From NCBI RefSeq assembly GCF_016093275.1, contig NZ_JAEDAK010000001.1, positions 496,001 through 560,000 of the forward strand: 64,000 nt of DNA. The letters run 5' to 3'. Origin of the DNA: Inhella proteolytica. GTDB lineage: Bacteria > Pseudomonadota > Gammaproteobacteria > Burkholderiales > Burkholderiaceae_C. Of the stretch, positions 38,366-48,010 are shown in pieces (the stretch's first letter is position 1; the number at the start of each line of letters is the position of its first letter). Position numbers and translations under genes: made by a program. The notes under the pieces are model-generated. The model worked only from the letters and a program-made list of their open reading frames with translations, made no database searches and had not been told where the DNA came from.

Positions 38366-39841
38366 TCAAGCGGCGCTATCCCGCAATTCGTCCGGGTGCG
38401 GCGGCGCGATGCCCTCCACCCAGTCCACCAGCGCCTCCAGCAGAGCTTGGCTGCGCTCATCGTCGTGCTGGGCCTGCAGTTGATCCAGGCGGTCCAGGTA
38501 GTCGGCCAGCGGCAGACCGCCGCCCTCGCCCAGATGCAGGCGGCGCGCTCGTTGGGCCAGCCAGCGCTGGCGCTCGGCGGCATCCAGCTGCTCGCCCTGG
38601 TGGCGGGCCCGGTAACGCCACACCAGCTCTTCCAGGCGCGCGTCGCTCAGGTGCAGGCGGCCCGAACGCGCCCGCTCGGCCAGTTCGGCCGCATTCCAGC
38701 CGCGCAGCTGGATCAGCGCCTTGCGGTCGGCATCCGCCACGAAACCGCCGTACAGATCGGCCTCGGGATCGACCGACTCCGTCGGCGCGCTGGCGTAGAC
38801 CTCTGACCAGAGCCCGTCCAGCTGCCGGCCACGCTGACGCAAGAGCTCGGCATGGCCGAGCTGCACTTGCAAATTGAGACCCCAACGCTCGGCCAGTTCC
38901 AGCCTCAAGGTCTGCAGACTGCTGACGACGAACGGCGACTTGTTGGCATGCAGGGTCTTGATCGGCAGGCGCAACACGCCCTCGGGCAGTTCGGACTGGC
39001 GCACGAACAGACGGGCGCGGATCTCCTCGGGGCGCAGGTCGAACAGTTCGGCGGGGTCAGCAGCCAGATCCCAAAGGATCAGCTCGTTTTTGTTGCGCGG
39101 GTGCATGCCCAGCGGCCAGACCAGGGCCAGACAACCGCGCTCGACGCCGTACATGCCCGATACATGCAGCAGGGGCCGCGGCGCCTCGCCCACCTCGGCC
39201 CAGACCGCCTCCTTGCGGCGCAGCTTGAGTGCGAAGTCAAAGAGGCGCGGCTGGCGCTGCTTCAGCAGCCGGGCCAGCGCAATCGTGGCGCGCACGTCCG
39301 ACAAAGCATCGTGCGCCGCCTCATGCGCCAGGCCATTGGCGGCCGAGAGCTTCTCCAGCTTGAAGCTTGTGCGACCGTCATCGCCCAAGGGCCATTCGAT
39401 GCCTTCCGGACGCAACGCATAGGCCGCGCGCACCAGATCGAGCAAGTCCCAGCGCCCGCAGCCGTTCTGCCATTCACGGGCGTAGGGGTCGAGCAGGTTG
39501 CGCCAGAACAGATGGCGGGTGAACTCGTCGTCAAAGCGCAGGGTGTTGTAGCCACAGCCCACCGTGCCTGGCGCCCCGAGCTCGCGCTCGATGGCGGCGG
39601 CAAAGGTGGGTTCGGGCACGCCGCGGGCCTGGCAGGTCTGCGGCAGGATGCCGGTGATCAGGCAGGACTCCGGGTCAGGCAGCGTGTCGTCGCCCGGCTG
39701 GCAGTACTGCATCAGTGGGCTGCCGATCTCGTTGAGTTCGGCGTCGGTGCGGATGCCGGCAAACTGGGCCGGCCGGTCCAGCCGCGGATTGCGGCCGAAG
39801 GTCTCGTAGTCGTGCCAGTAGAAGCTCAGGGGTGCGGACAT
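38366..39841 (-). CDS. sbcB: Exodeoxyribonuclease I
   Basis: Single-strand-specific 3'-to-5' exonuclease acting in recombination and mismatch repair, 491 residues. The DEDD catalytic fold begins with FYWHDYETFGRNP (Asp and Glu of motif I) and continues with GYNTLRFDDEFTRHLFWRN and AHDALSDVRATIALARL. The middle SH3-like and C-terminal helical domains follow. I start at the ATG at 39841; the 17 residues before it in the same frame would overlap the divergent promoter. It is divergent from the PBP1A gene. Confidence 0.95.
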   Translation of the reverse strand: MSAPLSFYWHDYETFGRNPRLDRPAQFAGIRTDAELNEIGSPLMQYCQPGDDTLPDPESCLITGILPQTCQARGVPEPTFAAAIERELGAPGTVGCGYNTLRFDDEFTRHLFWRNLLDPYAREWQNGCGRWDLLDLVRAAYALRPEGIEWPLGDDGRTSFKLEKLSAANGLAHEAAHDALSDVRATIALARLLKQRQPRLFDFALKLRRKEAVWAEVGEAPRPLLHVSGMYGVERGCLALVWPLGMHPRNKNELILWDLAADPAELFDLRPEEIRARLFVRQSELPEGVLRLPIKTLHANKSPFVVSSLQTLRLELAERWGLNLQVQLGHAELLRQRGRQLDGLWSEVYASAPTESVDPEADLYGGFVADADRKALIQLRGWNAAELAERARSGRLHLSDARLEELVWRYRARHQGEQLDAAERQRWLAQRARRLHLGEGGGLPLADYLDRLDQLQAQHDDERSQALLEALVDWVEGIAPPHPDELRDSAA

Positions 39842-39849
39842 GGGCTCAG

Positions 39850-39855
39850 CATAAT
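39850..39855 (+). promoter_or_regulatory. Candidate -10 box for the PBP1A gene
   Basis: CATAAT lies 9 bases past the sbcB start codon on the other strand. It would start transcription near 39862. This excludes the in-frame ATG at 39832, which lies upstream of it, as start of the PBP gene. Confidence 0.5.
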
Positions 39856-39865
39856 TCGCGCCCCC

Positions 39866-39901
39866 ATGGCCTGTCCGGCTTGCCGGCCCCACCTGTCTTG
39901 A
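39866..39901 (+). CDS. Short upstream ORF overlapping the PBP1A start
   Basis: An 11-codon reading frame encoding MACPACRPHLS. Its ATG lies about 4 bases after the predicted transcript start, and its TGA overlaps the TTG I propose as the PBP1A start (TTGA at 39898-39901). It could couple translation of the PBP by termination-reinitiation. No homology can be expected at this size; it may be chance. Confidence 0.35.
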   Translation: MACPACRPHLS

Positions 39902-42114
39902 AACGCCTGCTGTACTGGGTCATCGGCCCCCTGCTCGCCCTGAGCCTGATCACCGCCCTGGCGGCCGCCTTCATCTGGCAGCAACTGCCGGATCTGGACG
40001 CCTTGTCCGACTACCAGCCCAAGCAGCCGCTGCGCGTGCTCAGCGCCGAGGGGGAGCTGCTGGGTGAGTTCGGCAGCGAGCGCCGCCGTTTCGTGCCGCT
40101 GGCGCAGATCCCCAAAGGCCTGCAGGACGCCCTGCTGGCCGTGGAAGACGTGGACTTCTGGAACCACCCGGGGCTGGATTTCAGCGGCATCCTGCGCGCG
40201 GTGTGGAACAACCTATGGAGCGAGCGCCGCCAGGGCGCCTCGACCATCACGCAGCAGCTGGCGCGGGACATGTACCTGACCAAGAAGCAGATCCTCAGCC
40301 GCAAGCTGGTGGAGATGTTGCTGGCCCTGAAGATGGAACGCGAGCTGGGCAAGGCCAAGATCCTCGAGGTCTACATGAACCAGATCTATCTGGGTCATCG
40401 CTCCTACGGATTCGCCGCCGCCGCCGAGCGCTATTTCGGCAAGCAGCTCGACGAACTCAATACGGCCGAGGTGGCCATGCTGGCCGGTCTGCCGCAGAAC
40501 CCGCAGCATGTGAACCCGGCCGTCAACCTGCCGCGCGCCATCAAGCGCCAGCACCATGTGCTGGGGCGCATGCAGGCGGTGGGCCTGCTCACCGCCGCGC
40601 AGGCCGAAGCCGCGCGCAAGCTGCCGCTGAAGCTGCGCCAGCCCTCCGCGCTGGCCGGCAAGTCCGACCACGCGCTGGAAATGGTGCGGGCGGAGCTCTT
40701 CGAGCGCTATGGCGAGGAGCTCTACACGCGCGGCCTGGTGGCCCACACCACCTTGATGGCGGGCGAGCAACTGGCCGCCCACCAGGCCCTGCACAAGGCG
40801 CTCTGGGCGCTGGAGCGTCGCCAGGCCTACCGCGGCGTGGAAGAAGGCATGGCCGAGCTGGAGGCCGACGGTGACATCCACGACGGCAGCTTCAGCGACT
40901 TCCCCGACGTGGATGACGCGCTGGCCGGCATCGTGAGGGCGGTGAGCCGCGACGCCCTGGAGATCCAGCTGCGCGATGGGCGACGCGTGGCGCTCAGCGG
41001 CGCCGCCCTGCGCCCCGCCCTGCCCTTCATCGGCCCCCAGGTGCCGGTGGCCAAGCGCCTGCAGCGCGGCGCGAAGGTCCGGGTGCAGGAGCTGGCCCCC
41101 GGGGGCTGGCAGCTTGCGCAGCGTCCGCAGGCCGAGGGCGCAGTGGTGAGCCTGGACCCGCAGGACGGCAGCATCCGGGCGCTCGTCGGCGGGTTCGACT
41201 TCCAGCGCCTGCAGTTCAACCACGCCACCCAGGCCTACCGGCAACCGGGTTCGGCCTTCAAACCCTTCGTCTACTCGGCCGCCATTGAGAAGGGCGCGCA
41301 CGCGCGCACCCATGTCAGTGACGAGGCCCTGCACATCGGCGACTGGAGCCCGCAGAACTACGACGGTGAGTACCAGAGCGAGCTCAGCCTGCGCGAAGCC
41401 CTGGCGCGCAGCAAGAACATGCCCACCATCCGCCTGGTGCAGGAGCTGGGCCCGCAGGAGGTGCGGGCCTGGGCCGCGCAGTTCGGCCTTGAAGCCGAGC
41501 GCCAGCCCCTCAATCTGACCCTGGCGCTGGGCTCGGGCGCTGCCACTCCGCTGCAGATGGCGCGCGCCTACGCGGTGTTTGCCAGCGGCGGCCTGAAAGT
41601 GGAGCCGCGGCTGATCAGCAAGGTGACCGACAGCAAGGGCGAACAGCTTTACGCCGCAGCGGAGCCGCAGCGCGCCCAGGCAATTTCGCCCCGCAATGCC
41701 TTCATGACGTCCCAACTGCTGAATGCCGTGATGCTTCAAGGCACGGGCGCACGCGCCAGTGCGGCGCTGCAACGCCAGGATTTGTACGGCAAGACGGGCA
41801 CCACCAACGACGCCGTGGATGCCTGGTTCGTGGGCTTTCAGGCGCAGCGCGCCGCCGCGGTGTGGATCGGCTACCCGCAGCCGCGCTCGCTGGGCGAGCG
41901 CGAATCGGGCGGCGGCCTGGCCCTGCCGGTCTGGGTGGACACGCTGCGCGCCGCGCTCAAAGGGGTGGCCCCTGCACCGCTGCAGCCGCCCGAGGACGGG
42001 CTGGTGCAGCTCGACGGCGAATGGTTCTACGAAGAGTTCGCCGGCAGCGCCGCGCGTGCCTGGATCGGCAGCCCGGCGCCGGCGGCCAGTGCCGCGTCGG
42101 CTACTGGCGGGTAA
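39898..42114 (+). CDS. mrcA: Penicillin-binding protein 1A (bifunctional peptidoglycan synthase)
   Basis: Class A PBP (738 residues) that polymerises and cross-links peptidoglycan at the inner membrane. After one N-terminal helix (about 4-26), the glycosyltransferase domain shows the catalytic E83 in VEDVDFWNHPG and QGASTITQQLARDMYL. An OB-like insert (about 300-410) is followed by the transpeptidase domain with S452-x-x-K455 (GSAFKPF), S505-K-N and K632-T-G. No ATG in frame lies between the promoter and the conserved region; a TTG at 39898 is my start, with a TTG at 39880 as alternative. The end overlaps the convergent ketoacyl synthase by 14 bases. Confidence 0.93.
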   Translation: MKRLLYWVIGPLLALSLITALAAAFIWQQLPDLDALSDYQPKQPLRVLSAEGELLGEFGSERRRFVPLAQIPKGLQDALLAVEDVDFWNHPGLDFSGILRAVWNNLWSERRQGASTITQQLARDMYLTKKQILSRKLVEMLLALKMERELGKAKILEVYMNQIYLGHRSYGFAAAAERYFGKQLDELNTAEVAMLAGLPQNPQHVNPAVNLPRAIKRQHHVLGRMQAVGLLTAAQAEAARKLPLKLRQPSALAGKSDHALEMVRAELFERYGEELYTRGLVAHTTLMAGEQLAAHQALHKALWALERRQAYRGVEEGMAELEADGDIHDGSFSDFPDVDDALAGIVRAVSRDALEIQLRDGRRVALSGAALRPALPFIGPQVPVAKRLQRGAKVRVQELAPGGWQLAQRPQAEGAVVSLDPQDGSIRALVGGFDFQRLQFNHATQAYRQPGSAFKPFVYSAAIEKGAHARTHVSDEALHIGDWSPQNYDGEYQSELSLREALARSKNMPTIRLVQELGPQEVRAWAAQFGLEAERQPLNLTLALGSGAATPLQMARAYAVFASGGLKVEPRLISKVTDSKGEQLYAAAEPQRAQAISPRNAFMTSQLLNAVMLQGTGARASAALQRQDLYGKTGTTNDAVDAWFVGFQAQRAAAVWIGYPQPRSLGERESGGGLALPVWVDTLRAALKGVAPAPLQPPEDGLVQLDGEWFYEEFAGSAARAWIGSPAPAASAASATGG

Positions 42115-43222
42115 GTACCACGCTGCCGATCGAGTAGCCCGCGCCAAAGGAGCAAATCACGCCACGGTCGCCGGGCTGCATGTCGGCCCGGTGCTCGTGG
42201 AAGGCAATGATGGAACCGGCCGAGGCGGTGTTGGCCCACTCGTCCAGGATCAGCGGTGCCACGCTGGAGCCGGCCTCGGCTCCCACCAGCTTCTTGATGA
42301 CCAGCTGGTTCATGCCCAGATTGGCCTGGTGCAGCCAGTAGCGGCGCATGTCGGCCGGCTTCATGCCCAGACGCTGCAAGTGCGTTTCGATGTGGGCGGC
42401 GGCCATCGGCACCACTTCCTTGAAGACCTTGCGTCCTTCCTGGCGGAAGGTCTTGTCCCGTTCCTGCCAGTTGCTGTCCTCGCAGCGGTTCATGAAGCCG
42501 AAGTTGTTGCGGATGTTGTTCGAGTACTGCGTGGCGAGCTGCGTACCCTCGATCTTCCAGCGCTCCGGGCTGACGGCCAGGTCGGCGCGCTCGATCAGGA
42601 CGGCGGTGCAGGTGTCGCCAAAAATGAAGTGGCAATCGCGATCGCGCCATTCCAGGTGGGCCGAGGTGATCTCCGGGTTGACCACCAGCACGCATTGGGC
42701 ACTGCCCACCTTCACGGCATTGACGGCCTGCTCGATGGCGAAGGTGGCCGAGGAGCAGGCCACGTTCATATCGAAACCGTAGCCCTTGGCGCCCAGCGCG
42801 GCCTGGATCTCGCAGGCCATCGCCGGATAGGCACGCTGCATGTTTGCGGCGGCGCAGTACACGGCGTCGATGTCGGAGGTCTGGCGCCCGGCGGCGGCGC
42901 AGGCCTGGCGGGCAGCATCCACGGCGATCTCGGCCATCAGCGAAAGCGCGTCATCGGGCCGCGCCGCGATGCGCGGGTACATGCGCGCCGGGTCCAGCAC
43001 GCCCTGCTTGTCCATCACGTAGCGGCTCTTGATGCCGCTGGCCTTCTCAATGAACTCGACGCTGGAGGGCTGCAGGGCCTCGCGCTCCCCGGCGGCGATG
43101 GCGGCCGCATGCTCGCGGTTGTGCCGCTCGACATAGGCATTGAAGGCCTCCACCAGCTCGGCATTCGAAATCTGATGCGGCGGCCGGTACAGGCCGGTAC
43201 CGGTGATGACGGCGTCGAACAT
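42101..43222 (-). CDS. Beta-ketoacyl-ACP synthase III-like protein (long FabH homologue)
   Basis: Thiolase-fold condensing enzyme, 373 residues, some 50 longer than housekeeping FabH because of an insertion near residues 28-90 (HNREHAAAIAAG, MYPRIAARPDD). The Cys-His-Asn triad is visible: C156 (NVACSSATF), H298 (WLHQANLGMN) and N331 (ANTASAG). Enzymes of this length are known in Pseudomonas, where one (PA3286) is described as feeding beta-oxidation acyl-CoA into fatty acid synthesis; similarity in length and motifs suggests a related role. GGAG precedes the ATG. It has its own promoter region with a perfect palindrome. Confidence 0.88.
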   Translation of the reverse strand: MFDAVITGTGLYRPPHQISNAELVEAFNAYVERHNREHAAAIAAGEREALQPSSVEFIEKASGIKSRYVMDKQGVLDPARMYPRIAARPDDALSLMAEIAVDAARQACAAAGRQTSDIDAVYCAAANMQRAYPAMACEIQAALGAKGYGFDMNVACSSATFAIEQAVNAVKVGSAQCVLVVNPEITSAHLEWRDRDCHFIFGDTCTAVLIERADLAVSPERWKIEGTQLATQYSNNIRNNFGFMNRCEDSNWQERDKTFRQEGRKVFKEVVPMAAAHIETHLQRLGMKPADMRRYWLHQANLGMNQLVIKKLVGAEAGSSVAPLILDEWANTASAGSIIAFHEHRADMQPGDRGVICSFGAGYSIGSVVLTRQ

Positions 43223-43256
43223 GGGGGGTCTCCGGGTATCGATGTTGTGGCGGCGC

Positions 43257-43262
43257 AGTGTA
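43257..43262 (-). promoter_or_regulatory. Candidate -10 box of the FabH-like gene
   Basis: On the minus strand TACACT lies 35 bases before the ATG at 43222, with a transcript start near 43250. No -35 hexamer is obvious, which would fit an activator-dependent promoter given the palindrome upstream. Confidence 0.35.
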
Positions 43263-43293
43263 GGCAGGGCCCCAGGCCTGGCGGCTGCCAAGG

Positions 43294-43311
43294 CTGGAGC
43301 CGCGGCTCCAG
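43294..43311. promoter_or_regulatory. 18-base perfect palindrome between the FabH-like gene and valS
   Basis: CTGGAGCCGCGGCTCCAG is self-complementary over its full length. It centres about 52 bases upstream of the predicted start of the FabH-like transcript and about 60 bases upstream of that of valS. It is a plausible operator for a dimeric regulator; no regulator gene adjoins it. Confidence 0.45.
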
Positions 43312-43350
43312 AACCTGCCGCTCGGCACGGCCACAGGCCCTGCCCCTCCC

Positions 43351-43356
43351 TAGAAT
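43351..43356 (+). promoter_or_regulatory. Candidate -10 box of valS
   Basis: TAGAAT lies 46 bases before the valS ATG; a start near 43363 is predicted. The -35 region is poor. Confidence 0.45.
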
Positions 43357-43401
43357 CCGCCTCCCTTTGGCCCGCTCTGGGCCGCAGTCCCCATCCGCGC
43401 C

Positions 43402-46221
43402 ATGACCGAACTCGCCAAGTCCTTTGAACCCGCCGCCCTGGAAGCCCACTGGGGCCCGACCTGGGAGCGCGAAGGCCTCTACGCCCCGACCCTGGACAAG
43501 GCCAAGCCCAGCTTCTGCATCCAGCTGCCGCCACCGAATGTGACTGGCACCCTGCATATGGGCCACGCGTTCAACCAGACCATCATGGACGCGTTGACCC
43601 GGCTGCACCGCATGAAGGGCCACAACACCCTGTGGGTGCCGGGCACCGACCACGCCGGCATCGCCACCCAGATCGTGGTGGAGCGCCAGCTGCAGGGCCA
43701 GGGCGTGAGCCGCCATGACCTGGGGCGCAAGAACTTCGTCGCCAAGGTCTGGGAGTGGAAGGAAGAGTCGGGCAACACCATCACCCGCCAGATGCGCCGC
43801 ATGGGCGCCTCGGTGAGCTGGGACCACGAGTACTTCACGATGGACGAGAAGCTCTCGGCCACCGTCACCGACACCTTCGTCAAGCTGTACGAGGAAGGCC
43901 TGATCTACCGCGGCAAGCGCCTGGTGAGCTGGGACCCGATCCTCAAGTCCGCCGTTTCCGATCTGGAGGTGGAGAGCGAAGAAGAGGATGGCTCGCTCTG
44001 GCACATCCGCTACCCGCTGGCGGAAGGCTCGGATTCCTTGGTGGTGGCCACCACGCGACCGGAAACCATGCTGGGCGACACCGCCGTCATGGTGCACCCG
44101 GAAGACGAGCGCTATGTGCACCTGATCGGCAAGCAGGTGCGCCTGCCCATCACCGGCCGCCTGGTGCCGGTGATCGCGGACGAGTACGTCGACAAGGCCT
44201 TCGGTACCGGCGTCGTCAAGGTCACGCCCGCGCATGATCAGAACGACTACCAGGTCGGTCTGCGCCACAGCCTGCCAATGCTGACCATCTTCGATCTGGA
44301 GGCCAAGGTCAGCGCCCATGAGGCCGCAGACATTCCGGCCACCTATGTCGGCCAGGATCGCTTCGCTGCCCGCAAGGCCATCGTGGCCCAGCTGGAGAGC
44401 GAAGGCCTGCTGGTCGAGGTCAAGAAGCACAAGCTGATGGTGCCGCGCTGCGCCCGCACCGGTCAGGTCATCGAGCCGATGCTGACGGACCAATGGTTCG
44501 TCGCCATGAGCAAGCCGGGCAAGCATGGCAAGTCGATCGCCCAGGGCGCCATCGAGGCGGTCGAATCGGGCGAGGTGAAGTTCGTGCCCGAAAACTGGGT
44601 CAACACCTACAACCAGTGGATGAAGAACATCCAGGACTGGTGCATCAGCCGCCAGCTCTGGTGGGGCCACCAGATTCCGGCCTGGTATGACGAAGACGGC
44701 CAGGTCTACGTGGCGCGCAGCGAGGCCGAGGCCCAGGCGCAGGCGCCTGGCAAGAAGCTCACCCGTGACGAGGACGTGCTCGACACCTGGTACTCCTCGG
44801 CCCTGGTGCCCTTCTCCACGCTGAACACGCAGGAGCAGGACCTGTTCCTTCCCAGCAGCGTGCTGGTGACCGGCTACGACATCATCTTCTTCTGGGTCGC
44901 CCGGATGATCATGATGACCAAGCACTTCACCGGCAAACCGCCCTTCCGCCATGTCTACATCCACGGCCTGGTGCTCGACGCCCATGGCAAGAAGATGAGC
45001 AAAAGCGAAGGCAATGTGCTCGACCCGGTGGACCTGATCGACGGCATCGAGCTGGCCCCGCTGCTGGACAAGCGCACCACCGGCCTGCGCAAGCCCGAGA
45101 CCGCACCCAAGGTGCGCAAGGCCACCGAACAGGAATTCCCCGAAGGCATTCCCGGCTACGGCGCCGACGCGCTGCGCTTCACCTTCGCCTCGCTGGCCAC
45201 GCTGGGCCGCTCCATCAACTTCGACAGCAAGCGCTGCGAGGGCTACCGCAATTTCTGCAACAAGCTCTGGAACGCGACCCGCTTCGTGCTGATGAACACG
45301 GAAGGCCAGGACTGCGGCTTCCGCGAGCACCCGGGTGGCGTGTGCCCGCCGGGCTTCAACCACTTCAGCGCGGCCGATCGCTGGATCGTCAGCCGCCTGC
45401 AGCGCGTCGAGGCCGAGGTCGCCAAGGCCTTCGAGGACTACCGCCTCGATCTGGTCGCCAACACGCTGTACAGCTTCGTCTGGGACGAGTACTGCGATTG
45501 GTACCTGGAGATCGCCAAGGTGCAGCTGCAGGAGGCCAAGGCCGCCGGCAACGAGGCCGCCGCGCGCGGCACCCGCCGCACCTTGATCCGCGTGCTCGAA
45601 ACCGTGCTGCGCGCCCTGCATCCCATCACGCCCTTCATCACCGAGGAGCTGTGGCAAACGGTGGCGGTGGTGGCCGACCGCAAGAAGCCCGACGACGGGC
45701 GGCGCATCGTCAGCGCCGCCTACCCCCAGGCGCAGCTGGACAAGCTGGACGAAACCTCGGAAGCCTGGGTCGCGCGCCTGAAGGAAGCTGTGGGCATCTG
45801 CCGCAGCCTGCGCTCGGAAATGAAGCTCAGCCCGGCCGAACGGGTGCCGCTGCTGGTCAGTGGCGACACCGCCTTCCTGGCCGAGGCCGCCCCGCTGCTC
45901 AAGGCCCTGGCCAAGCTCAGCGAGCTGCGCGTGCTGGATGAAGCCGCCTTCGCCGAGGCCAGCCGCCTCGCCCCGGTGCTGGTGCTGGGCCAGGCCAAGC
46001 TGGCGCTGGAAGTCCAGATCGACATCGATGCCGAGCGGACCCGTGTGGCCAAGGAAGTGGCGCGCCTCGAAGGCGAGATCACCAAGGCCCAGGCCAAGCT
46101 AGGCAATGAGAGCTTTGTGGCTCGCGCCCCCGAGGCGGTGGTCGCTCAGGAGCGCCAACGCCTGGCCGACTTCGAGGCCCAACTGAGCCAGCAACGCGAA
46201 CAACTGGCCCGTCTGGGCTGA
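43402..46221 (+). CDS. valS: Valine-tRNA ligase
   Basis: Class I aminoacyl-tRNA synthetase (939 residues) that charges tRNA-Val. The HIGH-type motif is HMGH at 52-55, the KMSKS motif is at 531-535, the editing domain lies about 190-340, and the anticodon-binding domain (about 620-780) is followed by the C-terminal coiled-coil arm (about 870-939) typical of ValRS. There is no frameshift. galU follows after 9 bases and is probably cotranscribed. Confidence 0.98.
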   Translation: MTELAKSFEPAALEAHWGPTWEREGLYAPTLDKAKPSFCIQLPPPNVTGTLHMGHAFNQTIMDALTRLHRMKGHNTLWVPGTDHAGIATQIVVERQLQGQGVSRHDLGRKNFVAKVWEWKEESGNTITRQMRRMGASVSWDHEYFTMDEKLSATVTDTFVKLYEEGLIYRGKRLVSWDPILKSAVSDLEVESEEEDGSLWHIRYPLAEGSDSLVVATTRPETMLGDTAVMVHPEDERYVHLIGKQVRLPITGRLVPVIADEYVDKAFGTGVVKVTPAHDQNDYQVGLRHSLPMLTIFDLEAKVSAHEAADIPATYVGQDRFAARKAIVAQLESEGLLVEVKKHKLMVPRCARTGQVIEPMLTDQWFVAMSKPGKHGKSIAQGAIEAVESGEVKFVPENWVNTYNQWMKNIQDWCISRQLWWGHQIPAWYDEDGQVYVARSEAEAQAQAPGKKLTRDEDVLDTWYSSALVPFSTLNTQEQDLFLPSSVLVTGYDIIFFWVARMIMMTKHFTGKPPFRHVYIHGLVLDAHGKKMSKSEGNVLDPVDLIDGIELAPLLDKRTTGLRKPETAPKVRKATEQEFPEGIPGYGADALRFTFASLATLGRSINFDSKRCEGYRNFCNKLWNATRFVLMNTEGQDCGFREHPGGVCPPGFNHFSAADRWIVSRLQRVEAEVAKAFEDYRLDLVANTLYSFVWDEYCDWYLEIAKVQLQEAKAAGNEAAARGTRRTLIRVLETVLRALHPITPFITEELWQTVAVVADRKKPDDGRRIVSAAYPQAQLDKLDETSEAWVARLKEAVGICRSLRSEMKLSPAERVPLLVSGDTAFLAEAAPLLKALAKLSELRVLDEAAFAEASRLAPVLVLGQAKLALEVQIDIDAERTRVAKEVARLEGEITKAQAKLGNESFVARAPEAVVAQERQRLADFEAQLSQQREQLARLG

Positions 46222-46230
46222 GGACACGCC

Positions 46231-47103
46231 GTGAGCGCAGCCGTCACCAAGGCCGTCTTTCCCGTCGCCGGGCTCGGCACCCGCTTCCTGCCCGCCACCA
46301 AGGCGCAGCCCAAGGAAATGCTGCCGGTGGTGGACAAGCCGCTGATCCAGTACGCGGTCGAGGAGGCCTATGCGGCCGGCGTGCGCGAAATGATCTTCGT
46401 CACCGGCCGCCACAAGCGGCCGATCGAAGACCACTTCGACATGACCTTCGAGCTGGAGGTGGCGCTGCAGCAGGCCAACAAGCAGGAGCTGCTGGATGTG
46501 GTGCGCTCGGTCAAGCCCGACGACATGGAGTGCATCTACGTGCGCCAGGCCCAGGCCCTGGGCCTCGGGCATGCGGTGCTGTGCGCGCAGCGCCTGATCG
46601 GCAATGACCCCTTCGCCGTGCTGCTGGCCGATGACCTGATGGTGGGCGAGAAGCCCATCCTGCAGCAGATGGCTGAGCAGTTCGCCGAATGGCGCGCCAG
46701 CATCATCGCGGTGCAGGAAGTGCCGGCCGAGCACACGCGGCGCTACGGCATCGTGGCGGGTACCGAGGTCAACGAGCGCCTGCTGGACATCAACCGCATC
46801 GTCGAGAAGCCCGCGCCGGAAGTCGCGCCTTCAAGGCTGGGGGTGGCGGGCCGCTACATCCTCACGCCCGGCGTGCTGCGCGAGATCGCCAACCAGCCGC
46901 GTGGCGTGGGCGGCGAGATCCAGCTGACGGATGGCATTGCCGGCCTGCTGCGCCGCGAGAAGGTGTTCGCCTACCGCTACGAAGGCCGGCGCTACGACTG
47001 CGGCAGCAAGGAAGGCTTTCTGGAGGCGAATGTCGAGCTGGCCTTGGCGCACCCGCAGCTCGGCCCGGGCTTCCGCCAGTATCTGCAAGGCCTGGCGCTC
47101 TGA
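46231..47103 (+). CDS. galU: UTP-glucose-1-phosphate uridylyltransferase
   Basis: Makes UDP-glucose for lipopolysaccharide, exopolysaccharide and trehalose pathways. The 290-residue protein has the nucleotide-binding start VFPVAGLGTRFLPATKAQPKEMLPV and the active-site segments QALGLGHAVLCA and ADDLMVGEKP. The start is a GTG at 46231, with GAGG about 8 bases upstream overlapping the valS stop region. Two hairpins follow the gene. Confidence 0.96.
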   Translation: MSAAVTKAVFPVAGLGTRFLPATKAQPKEMLPVVDKPLIQYAVEEAYAAGVREMIFVTGRHKRPIEDHFDMTFELEVALQQANKQELLDVVRSVKPDDMECIYVRQAQALGLGHAVLCAQRLIGNDPFAVLLADDLMVGEKPILQQMAEQFAEWRASIIAVQEVPAEHTRRYGIVAGTEVNERLLDINRIVEKPAPEVAPSRLGVAGRYILTPGVLREIANQPRGVGGEIQLTDGIAGLLRREKVFAYRYEGRRYDCGSKEGFLEANVELALAHPQLGPGFRQYLQGLAL

Positions 47104-47107
47104 TTCA

Positions 47108-47185
47108 GCGGCCTTGCAGGCCGCGCTCACCCCGCTGGACGTGGTGCCCCCTTCGCAAGGCGTCGGCGAGCCCTCAGGGCTCGCC
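47108..47185. terminator. Two stem-loops between convergent galU and the rhomboid gene
   Basis: GCGGCCT/AGGCCGC (7-base stem, loop TGC, 47108-47124) and GGCGAGCCC/GGGCTCGCC (9-base stem, loop TCA, 47165-47185) are both perfect. Neither has a U-tract in either direction, so they are probable but not classical terminators for galU and, in reverse, for the rhomboid gene. Confidence 0.5.
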
Positions 47186-47196
47186 TCGGCCCACGC

Positions 47197-47769
47197 TCAG
47201 CGTCCGCGCCGCCAGTAGCGCATCAGGGCGTAGGCGCCCAGCATGCCGCCCAGGTGGGCGAAGTGCGCCACGCCGCCGCCGCCTGTCAGTCCCATCAGCA
47301 GCTCCAAGCCGCCGAACACCGCCACGAAGACCTTGGCCTTCATGGGGATGGGGGGGAACAGCGGCATGATGACCCGATCCGGGAACAGCATGCCAAAGCA
47401 CAGCAGCAGGCCGTACAGCGCACCGGAAGCCCCCACGGTGGGCACGTTGCTGCCGATCGCCGCCGTGAACACCAGTTGCACCGCAGCGGCGCTCAGCACG
47501 CCCGCCAGCAGCAGCTGAACATAGCGCTTTTGCCCCAGCACGCGCTCCAACTCGGTACCGAACATCCACAGGCCGAGCATGTTGAAGAACAGGTGCAGCA
47601 CGTCGCCATGCAGGAAGGCGTAGGTCAGCGGCTGCCAGGGCAGGAAGAAGCCCGAAGCAATCGGGTACAGCGCCAGCCAGCCGGCCAGGTAAGGCCAGAG
47701 TTCGCCCAGGCAGAACATGCCGACGCAGATCAGCATCAAGGCCTTGGTGACGGGCATCATCGGGGGCAT
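47197..47769 (-). CDS. Rhomboid family intramembrane serine protease
   Basis: Six-helix membrane protease of 190 residues that cuts transmembrane segments of other proteins. The catalytic Ser is S115 in TVGASGALYG, the catalytic His is H172 in VAHFAHLGGMLGA, and the oxyanion-side HLFFNM helix (H60, N63) is present. I start at 47769; the longer frame would overlap tRNA-Leu. A TACACT hexamer upstream may be its promoter. Substrates are unknown. Confidence 0.92.
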   Translation of the reverse strand: MPPMMPVTKALMLICVGMFCLGELWPYLAGWLALYPIASGFFLPWQPLTYAFLHGDVLHLFFNMLGLWMFGTELERVLGQKRYVQLLLAGVLSAAAVQLVFTAAIGSNVPTVGASGALYGLLLCFGMLFPDRVIMPLFPPIPMKAKVFVAVFGGLELLMGLTGGGGVAHFAHLGGMLGAYALMRYWRRGR

Positions 47770-47810
47770 GGGCTCACTCGGAAACGCACCCCGGGTCTTG
47801 GGGCGGCGTG

Positions 47811-47816
47811 AGTGTA
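47811..47816 (-). promoter_or_regulatory. Candidate -10 box of the rhomboid gene
   Basis: TACACT on the minus strand lies 42 bases before the start codon, between tRNA-Leu and the gene. The -35 position would fall in the 3' end of the tRNA gene. Confidence 0.3.
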
Positions 47817-47829
47817 TGAGCGGGAATCT

Positions 47830-47914
47830 TGGTGCCCAGGGCCGGACTCGAACCGGCACACCTTGCGGCGGGGGATTTTGAGTCCCCTGCGTCTACCGAT
47901 TTCGCCACCTGGGC
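47830..47914 (-). tRNA. tRNA-Leu (anticodon CAA)
   Basis: An 85-base class II tRNA. The acceptor stem GCCCAGG pairs with CCTGGGC, CCA is encoded at 47830-47832, and the anticodon stem GGGGA/TCCCC holds loop CTCAAAA (anticodon CAA). A long variable arm and the T-arm GTTCGAGTCCG are present. It reads UUG codons. A CAGAAT -10 candidate lies at 47973-47978 on the minus strand. Confidence 0.97.
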
Positions 47915-48010
47915 AGGTGCGCAACCCGTGTGCAGGTTGCTGGCAAGGCATCGCCTTGCTCGGAGGGCCGCGATTCTGCCATAGCGAAGCGAAGTCTTTG
48001 GGGCGGCCGG

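Noticed and set aside
39832-39897. ATG at 39832 as start of the PBP1A gene.
   Set aside because: It overlaps the sbcB start codon and lies upstream of the CATAAT box; the residues it adds do not resemble PBP1A.
43015-45657. An 880-codon minus-strand frame across valS.
   Set aside because: It is antisense to valS, and its C-terminal part only continues into a different frame of the FabH-like gene; no family signature is seen.
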